A stretch of 64,000 nt of DNA from Phytomonas francai (Eukaryota > Euglenozoa > Kinetoplastea > Trypanosomatida > Trypanosomatidae): positions 6,331-70,330 of the forward strand of contig MJCC01000020.1 in assembly GCA_001766655.1 (NCBI GenBank). Reading direction: 5' to 3'. Position 1 is the first letter of the stretch; each line of letters begins with the position of its first letter. Positions 38,054 through 48,886 of the stretch are shown here, in pieces. Under the pieces are notes generated by a model. It saw only the letters and a list, made by a program, of their open reading frames with translations. It did no database searches and was not told the origin of the DNA. Made by a program: the position numbers and the translations under genes.

Positions 38054-40171
38054 TCAATTTTCTAGAATGTGGCGAAAAAAAGATGCCAGCTGAGCACAAA
38101 AGCTTATATTGGGGTTAATATCTGGGCGTGCTTCTCTTAACATATTCATGAACTGGGGAAAAGATTTTAAAGATCGATTTCGCTCTTCTCTGTCTGAACC
38201 CTTTCCTACTGCTACATCAGGATCTTCCTTTTGATCATTACATTGTTTTTCTCTTAATGCGTGTTTCATATGAGATATGAAATACATAGATGCCACACTA
38301 GGGCTACGCGAGACACCTTGGCGGCAATGCACGAGTATAGATGGAGGTGGTAATAAATGACGCAACAGGGTAGCGTAGTGATCGATAAAAGACCTACGCG
38401 TCTTAAGCAAAACCCCTGGCAATGGACTTTCCGTACCTACTGAGGATTCGCAGACGTCTATGCAAGTGTCAGCACCGCCCATCTCGGTACTACCACTTTG
38501 GTGAAGATACTTGTTACAGATGCCTATGAAAGGCCCTGGAAGGGCAGTCGAAGCAGAATAGAGAAGGGCTTGTTCATGCATTAAGGGCGCAGTTTTAGGG
38601 TGCGAAAACAGCGACGCACATGCATCTTTGTAAAATTTCCATAGTGCCTGTGAAAGCTGTTTTATCCTCAGTTTTGAGTTGCTCCCTTCTTTTGTCAGTC
38701 GATCACCTGATACTATGTCGTTTAAAGCTTCACTAGACGGTTTATTGTGCCGGTGCTCAATGCATTGTGCCGTGAAAGCATCCAGCTCCATCAAAAGCCG
38801 CACTACGCCCATTACAGATGCCGTCCTTGACACCGTTGAGATACAAAACATGCTGTCTTTACTGGCGTGGTTCACCTTTTCCTCTCTATTTATCTCCGCA
38901 CCGTCAATGGCGCTCGTCACTGTCAGTAGCACTTCGGTAATCACTGATATATCGCGTAGTACCATCAGCACACACGTGCTCTCCCACATCAACGAGGAGC
39001 TTGGGTCAATGCAGTGCGAAATCACCGTGTCACAGAGAGGGCGAAGTTGAGACAGCCGTGTTTCCGCCGTGTCAGCGGCGGCGACACGGACGTGATAAAC
39101 AGGGACCTGAAGGGAAACGGTCTGAGGAATCGTTCCGTGCCTCGCCAGGTCGCTGGAACTACCACCCGGAAGCCCCTCGCTGTAGGCTTGGAGAAGCACA
39201 CCGACGAGTCCTCGCAATGCGGAAAGGAACCGGGTCTCGTGCCTTGCGACGGTATCACGGTAGGAGACGTAGGCTTCTCGGATCCGTTGCGCACCATTTT
39301 CTTCCAGCTTCAACGACACCGGGACTTCTTTCCCAGGACAAGGCTGATAATACGCGGCGTGTACGATTGTGCTTTGCACAAGCACACGTAAAACCACAGG
39401 GACTTCCCACGAAGTGTGAGAGGAGCCCTTCGAAGTCTCTCTAGGCGTGTCGACGCGCGGAAGAAGACGCGAAAACCGGAGCTGGACCCCGACCTGGTCA
39501 TGCACAGCAGCAATAGATGTCGAAGAAACGACTGCGGGCGGTACTTGCAGCACATCAACCCTAGATTCACCAATCCTCTTGATATCGCATAGGATTTCTT
39601 CGCCGCTATCTTCCTCAGTTTGAAGTTTTGCTTCAAGGCGATGTTTCTCAATGTCTTCGCAGACGCAAAGTATCTGACGGATCCAGTGTGATGTAGGGTT
39701 TACCCGATGGCTGCTTTCTGTGGGCTGTCTTTGGGGGTTAGTTCCGTCGCTGGTACCGTCGCATGTTCCCTTCACCTCAGTTAGGAGGAGCAGCTGGGTG
39801 CGAGCCTTGGGGTCCGTGATACGCGAAGGGTAGTCAGACGATACAAAAAGTTGCCCCGAATTCCGGTTGCGTATACGCTCCTGCAAGGGAGTTTCCCCAA
39901 TAGGTGTAGCCACACCAAAGCTCTCCGTAGCTGCTGCTACCCAAAAATCCTCTTTCATTTTCTCTTCTTCGATATCTAAGACATTTACACCCCTCTCATT
40001 AAGAAGGGTATCCAACTCGGCTTCCTCTTCGAGAAAAGTTGGGTCGTCTCTTGGCCAAAGAAAACAGTACTTTTCTGTTGGAAAAAGCTTTTGTAGGAGC
40101 ACCACGCTGAGATTGCTAACATGCCTTCGGCGCACAAGGCTCCGACGGAGGTCTAAAAACCGATTTGACAT
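38054..40171 (-). CDS. Large protein with C-terminal dual-specificity phosphatase domain
   Basis: 705 aa. The last 110 residues contain ILVHCRQGVSRSPSVASMYF, the HCxxGxxRS active site of cysteine-based phosphatases with the SPS extension typical of dual-specificity types, followed by a helix and the FPQFMNMLREARPDINPN segment. The general-acid Asp should lie upstream; a candidate is in GADTCIDVCESS. Residues 1-530 match no family seen here: mixed helical regions, with an Arg-rich N-terminus and VLVQSTIVHAAYYQPCPGKE near 265. The N-terminal half is much larger than in minimal phosphatases of about 200 aa and may be a regulatory part. The phosphatase domain is confident; substrate unknown. Confidence 0.83.
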   Translation of the reverse strand: MSNRFLDLRRSLVRRRHVSNLSVVLLQKLFPTEKYCFLWPRDDPTFLEEEAELDTLLNERGVNVLDIEEEKMKEDFWVAAATESFGVATPIGETPLQERIRNRNSGQLFVSSDYPSRITDPKARTQLLLLTEVKGTCDGTSDGTNPQRQPTESSHRVNPTSHWIRQILCVCEDIEKHRLEAKLQTEEDSGEEILCDIKRIGESRVDVLQVPPAVVSSTSIAAVHDQVGVQLRFSRLLPRVDTPRETSKGSSHTSWEVPVVLRVLVQSTIVHAAYYQPCPGKEVPVSLKLEENGAQRIREAYVSYRDTVARHETRFLSALRGLVGVLLQAYSEGLPGGSSSDLARHGTIPQTVSLQVPVYHVRVAAADTAETRLSQLRPLCDTVISHCIDPSSSLMWESTCVLMVLRDISVITEVLLTVTSAIDGAEINREEKVNHASKDSMFCISTVSRTASVMGVVRLLMELDAFTAQCIEHRHNKPSSEALNDIVSGDRLTKEGSNSKLRIKQLSQALWKFYKDACASLFSHPKTAPLMHEQALLYSASTALPGPFIGICNKYLHQSGSTEMGGADTCIDVCESSVGTESPLPGVLLKTRRSFIDHYATLLRHLLPPPSILVHCRQGVSRSPSVASMYFISHMKHALREKQCNDQKEDPDVAVGKGSDREERNRSLKSFPQFMNMLREARPDINPNISFCAQLASFFRHILEN

Positions 40172-41161
40172 GATTAACGATATATGGGCCGCTCCTTTTC
40201 CGTGGGAAGCAATAGCAGGGGTTGAAAAATCAACCTATAGGAAGGAATAATATGTGCACAGGTGAACAAATGATTTGTACGGCTCATGTTTAAATTTGAA
40301 CATTTGTAGTCACTATGGTCAGAAAGGAATCAAAGACCAAACCCCTGATAGTATAGAGAGCACGAGAGAAAAAGTAAATGAAAATATCAAGAAAGAATAC
40401 AAATTAACGAAAACTCGTTGTTTTTTCAATCTATATTATAATAGAATTACACATTTTGCTAGGGTTTTCAGATAACATTAATACCATCATGGACACTCTA
40501 AAGAGTTACAAGTGTTACAGTATTTGAGTGTCATTCTGAAAACTTAAATCAGCAACAACAACAACAACAACGAATAAATTATTTAGGGAAAATATGAAAC
40601 TATAGTCTTACAATGACAGGAAAAAGAGATCAAAATTGAAACAAATATTACAGAAATATTCAATGGAAGCCCGAGTCCCAAGTAAAGTAAAATTTACAAA
40701 AATACATAATTTAGTATTGTTAGTGCGTCTAATCCTAACAAAACAATTCCTTAAAATGCACACACATGTCAATGCTAACAATAATGCCAATAATATTCGG
40801 ATTACCATGGAGATTCGCACCTTGGCCTTTCACAATGTAAAATTTAATGCTTGATACAACTTTCATTCATTTATAACGACTGAAATCATTGGCATTGAAT
40901 ATTCAGTTCACAGGAAATATAAAGAAAACCGTTCTCTCGCTCTTCCACGTAGATGGAGTGAAAAAGAGGTGGCACCGCAAAAGCTCAAACAGAACTTCTC
41001 GGATGTAGTAAGGGGCTTAGCATTAGAACCTTGATGGTGCACATGAGGTAGCTTGAAATATGCCAATTAGTTCAACGATTGGGGGCGATTGCGGCAGACG
41101 CATCTGGTTATCAGACTCGCTCAATCTTCGTCTAACGAAGAACCGGCTCGATTCAACTTCC
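40172..41161. other. Intergenic region
   Basis: AT-rich spacer of about 990 bp with a CAA repeat at about 40,551-40,570. Two short overlapping ORFs (about 70 codons on each strand near 40,610-40,850) look like AT-rich chance frames. The right part is the 3' region of the kinase gene. Confidence 0.5.
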
Positions 41162-43252
41162 CTAGGACTTCATTTCCGCTTCCCCTGTCTGTACCCTACG
41201 ATTCACCTGCATTTTATGTTGTTCCTCGAGAGCACTCCACAGCTCGTTCACCTCCGGGTGCCGCTTTGTGAAGAGGTTCCACAGAAAAGTTCGCCCGCTG
41301 ATGCTGTCTGAGATCTCCTCCGGCCTCACTACCGGAACCTGCTTTGCCGTGTCTTTGGGGTCGATCACGGGCTCGTAGCCGTCATCAACGAAGTATGGAG
41401 TCTCCAAGGCTTTCTGGATGGTTATACGATCCTGCGGGTTCAACATCAGGCATCTCATGATAAGCTGAACCTCATCCTCCGTTTCGTCGCCAAAGGGGCT
41501 TTTGAGGACTTCCTTTAGGATGCTTTGACGTCCCTTGAAGAGGACCCGGATCGCCTCGATGAGATAGAGAAAGGTTTCCCGACCGAATTCATATCGGCGA
41601 CCCAAGATTGCCTTCACAGCCTCATGGGAGGGCTCTCCCAGGATTTGCACAATCGTAGTCAGGTGCGCGACACTAGACACGTTTTGGTTATAAAACAAAG
41701 GACGCCCAATGAGCATCTCCGCCGCGATGCATCCAATCGACCAGACATCGATCGAGTAAAAGGACTCATTATCGATGAAGCCCGTTTTGTCGGTATCCGT
41801 GCTCAGCGTCAGGGTTTCAGGTGCCGCGTACCATTGGGAGGAGTTGTTTAGCATTGTGTGGACGTACTCGGATTTGTTAACCCCGACGTCTCGGCCTTGC
41901 CCAAAGTCCGTAATGCAGGTCTTGTAGTTGTAATCCAGAAGAATGTTCTCCGGCTTCAAGTCGCGATGCATCACGAGGCAGCGATGCAGGTAGCCGACGC
42001 CGAGGAAGATTTGGTAGAGGATGAACTTGCGGTAGTCTTTTGAAAGCGGGTGCAGGGGTAAGCCGGTGCCCGGACAGCAAAGGTTCTGCACCGAGGGGGC
42101 GCAGGGTATCTTTTGGGATTCCCTGCTCGAAGCGTCGGGCGCTTTATCCTTGTCATGGCTTTGAGGCTCACACTCCTTCGGCGTCGGGGGCTTCCCACCG
42201 TCGCCATCCCCCGGCATGGTGCCTTGACAGCCTTCTAGATGGGACTGACAAGAAGGCGTGGGACAGAGCGGTTTCTTACCGTTAGCACTATCTAATTTTT
42301 TTGCATTATCGGTTATGTCTGCCGGGGTGGGATATTGTCGGCAGATTCCTCCCAAGACCAATTGAGTACTACGACAGGTTCTACAGATTTCCTTATACAG
42401 TTGACTGCTATTGAAGGCTTCCGAATAGACATGTTCACGGACCATTTCTGGAGTTATGGATTCTAGCTGCTTCTTCACATTCGGTTTCCCGAGGGATTGC
42501 ACAGCATTATTTAACGAGTTATTCATCTCCTTCTTTGCAGTTTCAGCATTAGTAGCATCACTGAAAGTTGGGAGTATGCTCCGCTTTGGTGTATTTAGTG
42601 GGAATTGCGCCGTTGGGGTATCCTGGTCAGGCCCACGACAAAAGATTTCCATATACTCCGGTGAGGCCTCTGAGGCGGTAATGAAGGCAGATTCCAGGAC
42701 CTCACGCAGCGAGTAGTCCATTTCATTCATAACCACATAAACACTATCAAACGTGGTGCGAAGTCGCTGCAGGGACTCATAGGTCAACTCCGCCACGTTT
42801 CCCAAGGGGATGAAGAAGTCTGTCGCCGATAGCACGTTCACGTGTTTAAAGCCCATCATGAGCTGAATCTCACGCGACGCGCAGAGCCACATGCGTGGCT
42901 GATTATACTGAAAGAGGGTAGATAGTTTCTTTATGGCGACATGCGTAGCGGCGTTGTAGAGGGCTTCTCTTTCTTCCGCCGTCTCCGCGGTTATGTATTC
43001 CGGCATAGGGTTCACTTCAACTTCGTTCACTCGGATTTTGTCAGAAGCTGAGCAGACGCAGCCGTAGGTGCCGTAGCCAATTGCGCCTACGACATCATAC
43101 CGGGACAAGACGTCGAAAACGACCCTAAACTCCTCGCCATCTGGATGCTGAAAGGCAAGGATGGAGCGCGTCGAGGAAAGCGTATGTGGAAGGGTAGCGG
43201 ACAGGGGATTCTCGGGAACCGTAGGTGAAGTCTGTGGAAATAGTGTTGGCAT
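41162..43252 (-). CDS. Divergent MAPK-like (CMGC) protein kinase with large inserts
   Basis: 696 aa Ser/Thr kinase. Gly-rich loop G59-YGTYG64 and VAIKK with the ATP lysine K108; a charged insert of about 35 residues separates them. The catalytic loop is HRDLKPENILLDYN, the metal site DFGQGRD, and the APE motif appears as WYAAPE, then the SIDVWSIGCIAAEML region. A long low-complexity insert (about 200-395) sits before LSKDYRKFILYQIF. The activation loop reads KSEYVHTMLNNSSQWYAAPE: where MAPKs have TxY followed by a short segment to WYRAPE, this protein has SEY and about six extra residues. It also keeps a MAPK-type insert after the DVWSIGC helix. Catalytic residues are complete, so activity is likely; the phosphorylation-based control may differ. 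ATG at 43,252. Confidence 0.87.
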   Translation of the reverse strand: MPTLFPQTSPTVPENPLSATLPHTLSSTRSILAFQHPDGEEFRVVFDVLSRYDVVGAIGYGTYGCVCSASDKIRVNEVEVNPMPEYITAETAEEREALYNAATHVAIKKLSTLFQYNQPRMWLCASREIQLMMGFKHVNVLSATDFFIPLGNVAELTYESLQRLRTTFDSVYVVMNEMDYSLREVLESAFITASEASPEYMEIFCRGPDQDTPTAQFPLNTPKRSILPTFSDATNAETAKKEMNNSLNNAVQSLGKPNVKKQLESITPEMVREHVYSEAFNSSQLYKEICRTCRSTQLVLGGICRQYPTPADITDNAKKLDSANGKKPLCPTPSCQSHLEGCQGTMPGDGDGGKPPTPKECEPQSHDKDKAPDASSRESQKIPCAPSVQNLCCPGTGLPLHPLSKDYRKFILYQIFLGVGYLHRCLVMHRDLKPENILLDYNYKTCITDFGQGRDVGVNKSEYVHTMLNNSSQWYAAPETLTLSTDTDKTGFIDNESFYSIDVWSIGCIAAEMLIGRPLFYNQNVSSVAHLTTIVQILGEPSHEAVKAILGRRYEFGRETFLYLIEAIRVLFKGRQSILKEVLKSPFGDETEDEVQLIMRCLMLNPQDRITIQKALETPYFVDDGYEPVIDPKDTAKQVPVVRPEEISDSISGRTFLWNLFTKRHPEVNELWSALEEQHKMQVNRRVQTGEAEMKS

Positions 43253-43860
43253 TTTTTTTAATGCGATTTTTGATAGGACACCTATAGCTTATCTGCCTAT
43301 ATACGGATATATAGCTGATTCTTCAGATAGAATCGCGATATTTCTTTTCCAACACGTTTATCGTTTCTATTACCCTACTCTTTGTCTACACAGTATGATG
43401 ACCACAAAATATGGGAAAAGTATACGTAAAGTAATACATCCCTACTTTCCCTCAAGTGCACTACAGATGTTATTGGGTATATATAGAACCCAATAAATCA
43501 TGCAGACAAGCAGTTACTATTAGAAGAGATCTTTAGAAGTTGGCACCACAGACGTGGGTACTGTGGTTTTAAAAAAATATATCCACTTTATTCGAATCTT
43601 TGGATTTTTCCAAGCATTTAACTTGGCATTAAGCTTTTTCATAAGTAAATTAAGCATTATGCGTGCACACACATGTGCATAAGAGCAGTACTCAAGCTTT
43701 CTTGAACGTTTTGACGGTCATCGCCGCTAAAGTGTCTTCCCTTAATATTCTTCGCCACAATTTTTTTAGTCAGTCCTCAACAGATAGATTTCCCTTGATC
43801 CTTCTCACCGGACGAGATAATCTTAAAACCCCACTTCCCCTCACCCCCCAACTTGAACAG
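43253..43860. other. Intergenic region
   Basis: AT-rich, no supported ORF and no long repeat; it contains the 5' UTR of the kinase gene and the 3' UTR of the CTU2-like gene. Confidence 0.5.
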
Positions 43861-45663
43861 TTAGAATGAGGAGGACAAGGCTGCAAGAACGCCAAGCAAT
43901 TGCTCCATGTTAAACCCCGCATCGGGCCCTCCTGCCGTTTCTGCGGTGGGAGGTTGCCGCGTCTGGGGATGCAGCGTGGGCTCCAACGTCAGCACACCCT
44001 CTAGACAGCCTTGGCAGCCTTGGCAAACGTAATAATCATAGACCATTTCCTCACGCTGCAGAGGCTCCTCAGAGTGAACGGCGGCTAACACACGCTCGGT
44101 TAAAACCCTGCCGTGGTTTGCGGAAAAAGGGCATCCGCAGACAAAACACGACGCCCCGATTGGAAGGGGTTCTTCCCCCTTTTCCTCATCATGGAGCACG
44201 GGGGTTGGGTTGTCTTCGGATGGACCGCACCGTACGCCGTTCTCCTCCACGGCGAGTCTCCGAACGTGATGGAGCGGGGGCTCCGTGCGTTGAAGGTGGG
44301 CGTGGTAGAGCTGTGCGGAGCGCCCAAGCGTGGGATTTCTCTTTTGGGCCTTTTTATTTGGGTTTGACGGCTGCCCTTCCCTCATGGCGGGGCCTTTTCC
44401 CTCGGGCTCGTCCCGGGGGGACTGCGCGAGCCCTTCCAACACCGCCGCCACCGCTGGCGGCCCTACCGCGATCTTTTTTACCGTATTCAACACGTTAAAA
44501 GCGCTTGTCCAGTAGTTTAATACGAGGGAGTGCACAAACCGCTCGAGGACGCGATGGATCGAGGGCAGGCAGGTCGCGGTACACAGCGCGGGCGTATACC
44601 CACACCGGATCCCGTGCAAACGGTTATAAAGGATGACCTCCTTTGTCAACAGCACGCGCAAAGGGCGAAGGAGGACGATATTCGCGAGATAACCGCGCGA
44701 ACCACTTTGATGGACGATCTGCTCGCCGGTCCCGCCTTGCACAATCGCCTTCAAGGCCGCGATACAGCAGCGCACGACCCCATCCCCCACCGCCAGGTGC
44801 GCCCATCCTGGAGATGCGGCGTTTTCGCACACGCCGTTGGTCGATTCCAGCGGAAAAGACGCCGCGGCGTGGCCCTTGTCGCCCGATGAGGGGCTTTCCG
44901 ACGGCGAAGAGGGGGAAGGGCCTTCGCCCCTTTTGACGGCCTTCTCCGCCCGCCATCGTTGGGTACGTTTGCGGGCCGCGAGGCAGAGGACGCGCTGACG
45001 AACCCGCTCGTACACCTCCTCGCGATGGGTCAGAGAAAGCCGTGGGTGGTGCACGCAGCCCCGAAGCACCTGAAGCTCCCGCGGCGTTAAAAAGTCCGAA
45101 TAGGAGTAAATGTCAATTTCACCTGGCGTGAAGAGTGGGCAGCTCGCGTACTCCCACCCCCCCTCCAGCCCCCGCACTAGCTCCTCAAGTCTGTCGAACT
45201 GTTGGAGAAGGGTTTCGCGTACGCGTTGGGTGCGCGCAGTGTCCTCGGCCTCAAAATGACTCGTCTTCTTCACGCTCCTCGTGGAGTCCTTCGCGGAGGA
45301 TGAGATCACGGAGGATTCAGGAGAACAAGATGAAGAGGGAAGTGGCGGTAATACTAGTTCATCTTCCCGCAGATGGAATGGTAGGAGCTCGAAATTAACG
45401 GTTCCTGCCCCTTGACGTAGCTCACCTTGCTTTCGCAAGATGCCGAGCTGGTGAAGAAGAAGGAGGGAATGCGGTCCTCCGGAAACCCCCACCGCCACGG
45501 GCTCTTCGCAGGGCAAATAGCAATGCGAAAAGAGCTGATCTCGGGTCGTTTTGGTGCAAAATTCTGTAAAACAGTGGTCACAATACATCTTACAGATCCC
45601 ATCACGACTCGCAATGCGGCCTAGTTTTTTTTTACATTTAAAGCAAGGACCCGTGGGTGGCAT
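43861..45663 (-). CDS. CTU2: Cytoplasmic tRNA 2-thiolation protein 2 (CTU2/NCS2)
   Basis: 600 aa. CTU2 with CTU1 forms the complex that adds sulfur to U34 of Lys, Glu and Gln tRNAs in the cytosol, using the URM1 sulfur carrier. The N-terminus holds the family zinc motif CFKCKKKLGRIASRDGICKM followed by YCDHCF, then the degenerate PP-loop VGVSGGPHSLLLLHQLG (SGGxDS in the active partner CTU1; SGGPHS here). The second half of the domain is near 310-410 and the C-terminal cysteine pairs are ASCFVCGCPF and YVCQGCQGCL. It is longer than yeast Ncs2 (about 490 aa) because of charged, Pro/Ser-rich inserts. The middle of the gene is clearly GC-rich. A strong acceptor at 45,706-45,707 gives a 43-nt 5' UTR. 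Confidence 0.87.
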   Translation of the reverse strand: MPPTGPCFKCKKKLGRIASRDGICKMYCDHCFTEFCTKTTRDQLFSHCYLPCEEPVAVGVSGGPHSLLLLHQLGILRKQGELRQGAGTVNFELLPFHLREDELVLPPLPSSSCSPESSVISSSAKDSTRSVKKTSHFEAEDTARTQRVRETLLQQFDRLEELVRGLEGGWEYASCPLFTPGEIDIYSYSDFLTPRELQVLRGCVHHPRLSLTHREEVYERVRQRVLCLAARKRTQRWRAEKAVKRGEGPSPSSPSESPSSGDKGHAAASFPLESTNGVCENAASPGWAHLAVGDGVVRCCIAALKAIVQGGTGEQIVHQSGSRGYLANIVLLRPLRVLLTKEVILYNRLHGIRCGYTPALCTATCLPSIHRVLERFVHSLVLNYWTSAFNVLNTVKKIAVGPPAVAAVLEGLAQSPRDEPEGKGPAMREGQPSNPNKKAQKRNPTLGRSAQLYHAHLQRTEPPLHHVRRLAVEENGVRCGPSEDNPTPVLHDEEKGEEPLPIGASCFVCGCPFSANHGRVLTERVLAAVHSEEPLQREEMVYDYYVCQGCQGCLEGVLTLEPTLHPQTRQPPTAETAGGPDAGFNMEQLLGVLAALSSSF

Positions 45664-45705
45664 AAGGGGCTACAAGCGGAAAAAGGGCTGTATAGATACG
45701 ACTTG

Positions 45706-45744
45706 CTAGAGCAAAAGAATGCAAATGTAGGAGGAAGAGGAAAG
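45706..45744 (-). promoter_or_regulatory. Predicted trans-splice acceptor for CTU2
   Basis: On the minus strand, a long T/C-rich tract (including TTTCCTCTTCCTCC) leads to CTCTAG with the AG at 45,706-45,707. Strong composition and position; 5' UTR about 43 nt. Confidence 0.55.
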
Positions 45745-46229
45745 TACACCCTGAAAGGAAGCCTTGCCGTTGAGTTTTTTTATATATCTTTTTATGCAGA
45801 CTTTCGACCACTTCACACGTTTTCCTTCCACTTGATGGAAATCTAAAGAGCAAATAAATAAATAAATGGATGCACAACATGATAAAAAGAGAAACATCAA
45901 TATTATGTAAACACGTGGAAGTAGATGTAGGTATAATTATTATTATTTTTTTTTTTTGGGAGTGAGGTACGTATAAAAAACAAATCGATGAGGTACATTT
46001 AAAGAGGCTAGGGCATAGTGCTGGGGGGGGGAGTCAAGAAAATGGCCCAGCATGCCGATTGAATTGTAAACCAAGTTCGCTGTCCATCTACCCCAGGTGA
46101 GTTTCGTGTTTCCACTTCGTCCAAAATAAATAAATTTGACATTACACTTCCCTTTACTTTTAAAGTATATCTAGTACAATACAGTTTCCGAAGATTTTTT
46201 GATTAGTATATTCATCCGAATATACATGC

Positions 46230-46233
<4 letters not shown>

Positions 46234-46279
<46 letters not shown>
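46234..46279. repeat. (AT)n microsatellite, about 23 units
   Basis: Longest uninterrupted dinucleotide run in the window, only 30 bp from the stop codon of the next minus-strand gene, so it lies in that gene's 3' UTR. Confidence 0.95.
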
Positions 46280-46282
<3 letters not shown>

Positions 46283-46308
46283 GTAAAACCTATAAATTTC
46301 TAAATTTA

Positions 46309-47292
46309 CTATACTAAGTGCACACTAATCACAGATTTATCCTTTACCTTTCTAGAGGAGATTTTTTTTCTAGCTCCAATTCCACAATGATGTGGCAGCT
46401 GCTTCCTCAGCTGAGATTTATTCACCTCGACGTCTAGACACGCATCCGTTTCGTTTTTAGAAATACTGTTAATTCGACTTGTATGATCTTTGCCGTTGTT
46501 GATGGCAGACTCTGCGGCTGAAAAGCCGATATGGTTGACAACCCCTTGAACGTTTCTCATGTTTCCTCGCAGCAGAGTATTGTGGGGGGAAGGGGATTTT
46601 TTATTATCCTCCTGAAAGACTTCCGCATTTGCAGCCTTGGGTCTGCAGGTTCGAATTCGAGCCCCAGGTGGCAGCCTCTCACTTAGCGAGGTGAGGATCG
46701 TTGTAAGAGCCCTCTTCGTGACATTGATCGCTGCCGCCTCCGAAGCGTGTCGTTCTTTGTTCAAGCTTATGGTTTGCCTTGCTGTTGAAATGTCCTGCGA
46801 TTCTTTTTTTGTCTTTTCATGAACCTCAGACGCACGTTCCAGCGCAACTGAGGATGCATTTAAATCCTTTTGAGCCATCCAGCTACCTCGATGGTGGTTT
46901 GTCGTTGTGGATTCGGCATCACTTGATCGCATGAGCCTTGCTTGAGCTCGACGGAGCATCTTCTGCCGCTGAAGGCGCCGCCGACAGAGCATCACAACAG
47001 GCTCCTCCACCTCCCCAAGCAAATCCCGCCCGACCAAACGCAGCGAACGTTCCGATACCTCCTTGTCGGACATCCCTATCACCCCCGCTAGCATTCGATC
47101 GAGATATTTCCATTCTTCAGTATGGATATCGTAGGTTTGGCGCGCGCACCAGGGCAGGACGATCGCGTCGGAGGGTCGCTTACTGCTTTCCTCAACATCC
47201 GGACCCTGGCGAAGACGAGGTGAGGCCCCCGCGACTCGACCTACCGTACGTCCCGTAGACGAGGAGCGGAGGAATCTGCACAAGCGTAACAT
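46309..47292 (-). CDS. Unrecognised basic protein, probable mitochondrial
   Basis: 327 aa. It begins MLRLCRFLRSSSTGRTVGRV, an Arg/Ser/Leu-rich, acid-free start typical of mitochondrial presequences. Residues about 45-120 look folded and helical (RQTYDIHTEEWKYLDRMLAG, then a segment rich in Val/Met/Arg). The rest is hydrophilic, rich in Lys, Arg, Ser and Asn, and ends in VISVHLV. No family recognised. Size, charge and presequence would fit a mitochondrial ribosome or RNA-processing component, which is a guess. Confidence 0.72.
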   Translation of the reverse strand: MLRLCRFLRSSSTGRTVGRVAGASPRLRQGPDVEESSKRPSDAIVLPWCARQTYDIHTEEWKYLDRMLAGVIGMSDKEVSERSLRLVGRDLLGEVEEPVVMLCRRRLQRQKMLRRAQARLMRSSDAESTTTNHHRGSWMAQKDLNASSVALERASEVHEKTKKESQDISTARQTISLNKERHASEAAAINVTKRALTTILTSLSERLPPGARIRTCRPKAANAEVFQEDNKKSPSPHNTLLRGNMRNVQGVVNHIGFSAAESAINNGKDHTSRINSISKNETDACLDVEVNKSQLRKQLPHHCGIGARKKISSRKVKDKSVISVHLV

Positions 47293-47336
47293 CGTATTCG
47301 TTTACTATTCTTTATAAATATTTAGCAATCTATCTA

Positions 47337-47369
<33 letters not shown>

Positions 47370-48886
47370 AAAGATATATATTTATATTACCTTAAACCTT
47401 ACTATGGGATTCACTAGACCAATCACTCACTTGTGCGTAACTTTAGATTGTGACGATCCTACGCGATAACAGAACACAAGGAAGAAATTCACCAGCTGCC
47501 GTAAAAATTTAATCACGCGCGAATAAAACACGAAATAAAGTGTGAAGGGAAAATACACGCAGTCGGGTGAGTAAAAAAAAATGTGCTGCTAGATTGGTTT
47601 CAAAAGAGAATATGAATAAGGCATGAAGCGAAAAACTTTTAAAAAGCTTGTTTAAAAAATCCGATGAGCACATTGAAACTATAAGTGCGGACAGGCAGAT
47701 ATGCCTACGAATATAAATAGACGATATATATCTATATCTATCCCCTCCATAAGACCGCTTATGTTAGATTATCTGCAATAACAATAAAATATGACGACAA
47801 AAGAGAGGTTTAAAAAGTACCCAAGGTTCACATTCGCAGATTTTAGGGGAAAATAGTATGAATTTTTACCAACGCGATACGCGTGAGTAATGGAAAATGT
47901 CGAAGAGCACAAAGATGGCGTTAGAAAAGGAATGAAAACTACAACAAAGGGCGAATGAGAGAAAAACAAAACTTGCCAAATATTTGCTTTGCTTAAAATT
48001 TCCTCTGTGTGTGTAGACATTGCAGCGGCATAGAAGATAACCGAATGCGTTCTTCACAAATAATCATTGGAAGTAGCGTAGTACGTTTATCTTTTGAGTT
48101 CTGAATTCAATCATTTTCTGATAACAAACGTATCTTCCATAATCTCTTAACCCTTATTCATAACTCATTTTTTTGCTTGTAGGGGCGTGTGTGCTTCTTG
48201 CCGATAAAAAGGAGATAGTCTAGCAAAAGATAGGTAAAAAATAATGCAACAATTAAATGTGTTATGAATAAAGAGGACAAAACAAAAGAAATGAGGTAAG
48301 ACAATGACTTTTCGTAAAAAGAGTCAACTTTTTATCCCCCCTTTACACACACTAAAATACAGTTCGATTCTCTACGTGCACACAAAAAGTTGAAGCTGTA
48401 AAGAACTAAAAGGCCTGCACCCCCCACCCCCTTTTCTCTTAATATCCACACATAAAAACGATTGATAGGGGATACCAACCCAAAATAAAAGACTACACAC
48501 ATACACACAATTATTAGGGCGTTTGGGATAGAACATCAAAACAGTCTATTCTATGGACGCCCTTACGAGCATAAGAAAGTGTAAAGACCTCTTTTCTTTC
48601 TTCCCATTTTCATAAGCATTTTCATCCGACACCCTTTCCCGTTTCCCCTTTCCAGTCGCCAATGTGTTTTGTTGTGTAAGGGACCCAACTCTCACATCCA
48701 GCAACGAACAACAAAAGAATGTACATATATTTCAAAGGATAATGAAAACAATACTAATGGGATCAATCAAAATAAGTGGAAAGTGCCAACGTGTGCGAAT
48801 GCCATCGCTCAATACATACATAAGTATATATATATCGATAGGTTACAGGTTTCTTTCTTTCCTTCCTCTTCACTGCGTTTCGGGTG
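47293..48886. other. Long intergenic region
   Basis: About 1.6 kb of AT-rich DNA with a TA repeat at 47,339-47,368. Two overlapping frames of 60-83 codons on the minus strand near 47,770-48,060 are rich in Phe, Ser and Tyr and look like translated T-rich tract, not genes. The right end is probably a long 3' UTR of the GC-rich gene. Confidence 0.5.
47339..47368. repeat. (TA)n microsatellite
   Basis: About 15 TA units shortly upstream (mRNA sense) of the probable mitochondrial protein gene. Confidence 0.95.

Larger units (their letters stand above)
45664..46308. other. Intergenic region with long TA repeat
   Basis: AT-rich; T run at 45,947-45,957, G run near 46,023-46,031, and a long (AT)n run at 46,234-46,279. 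No supported ORF. Confidence 0.5.

Noticed and set aside
46600..46660. GGTTCGAATTC resembling a tRNA T-loop
   Set aside because: Lies inside a continuous coding frame and has no other tRNA elements.
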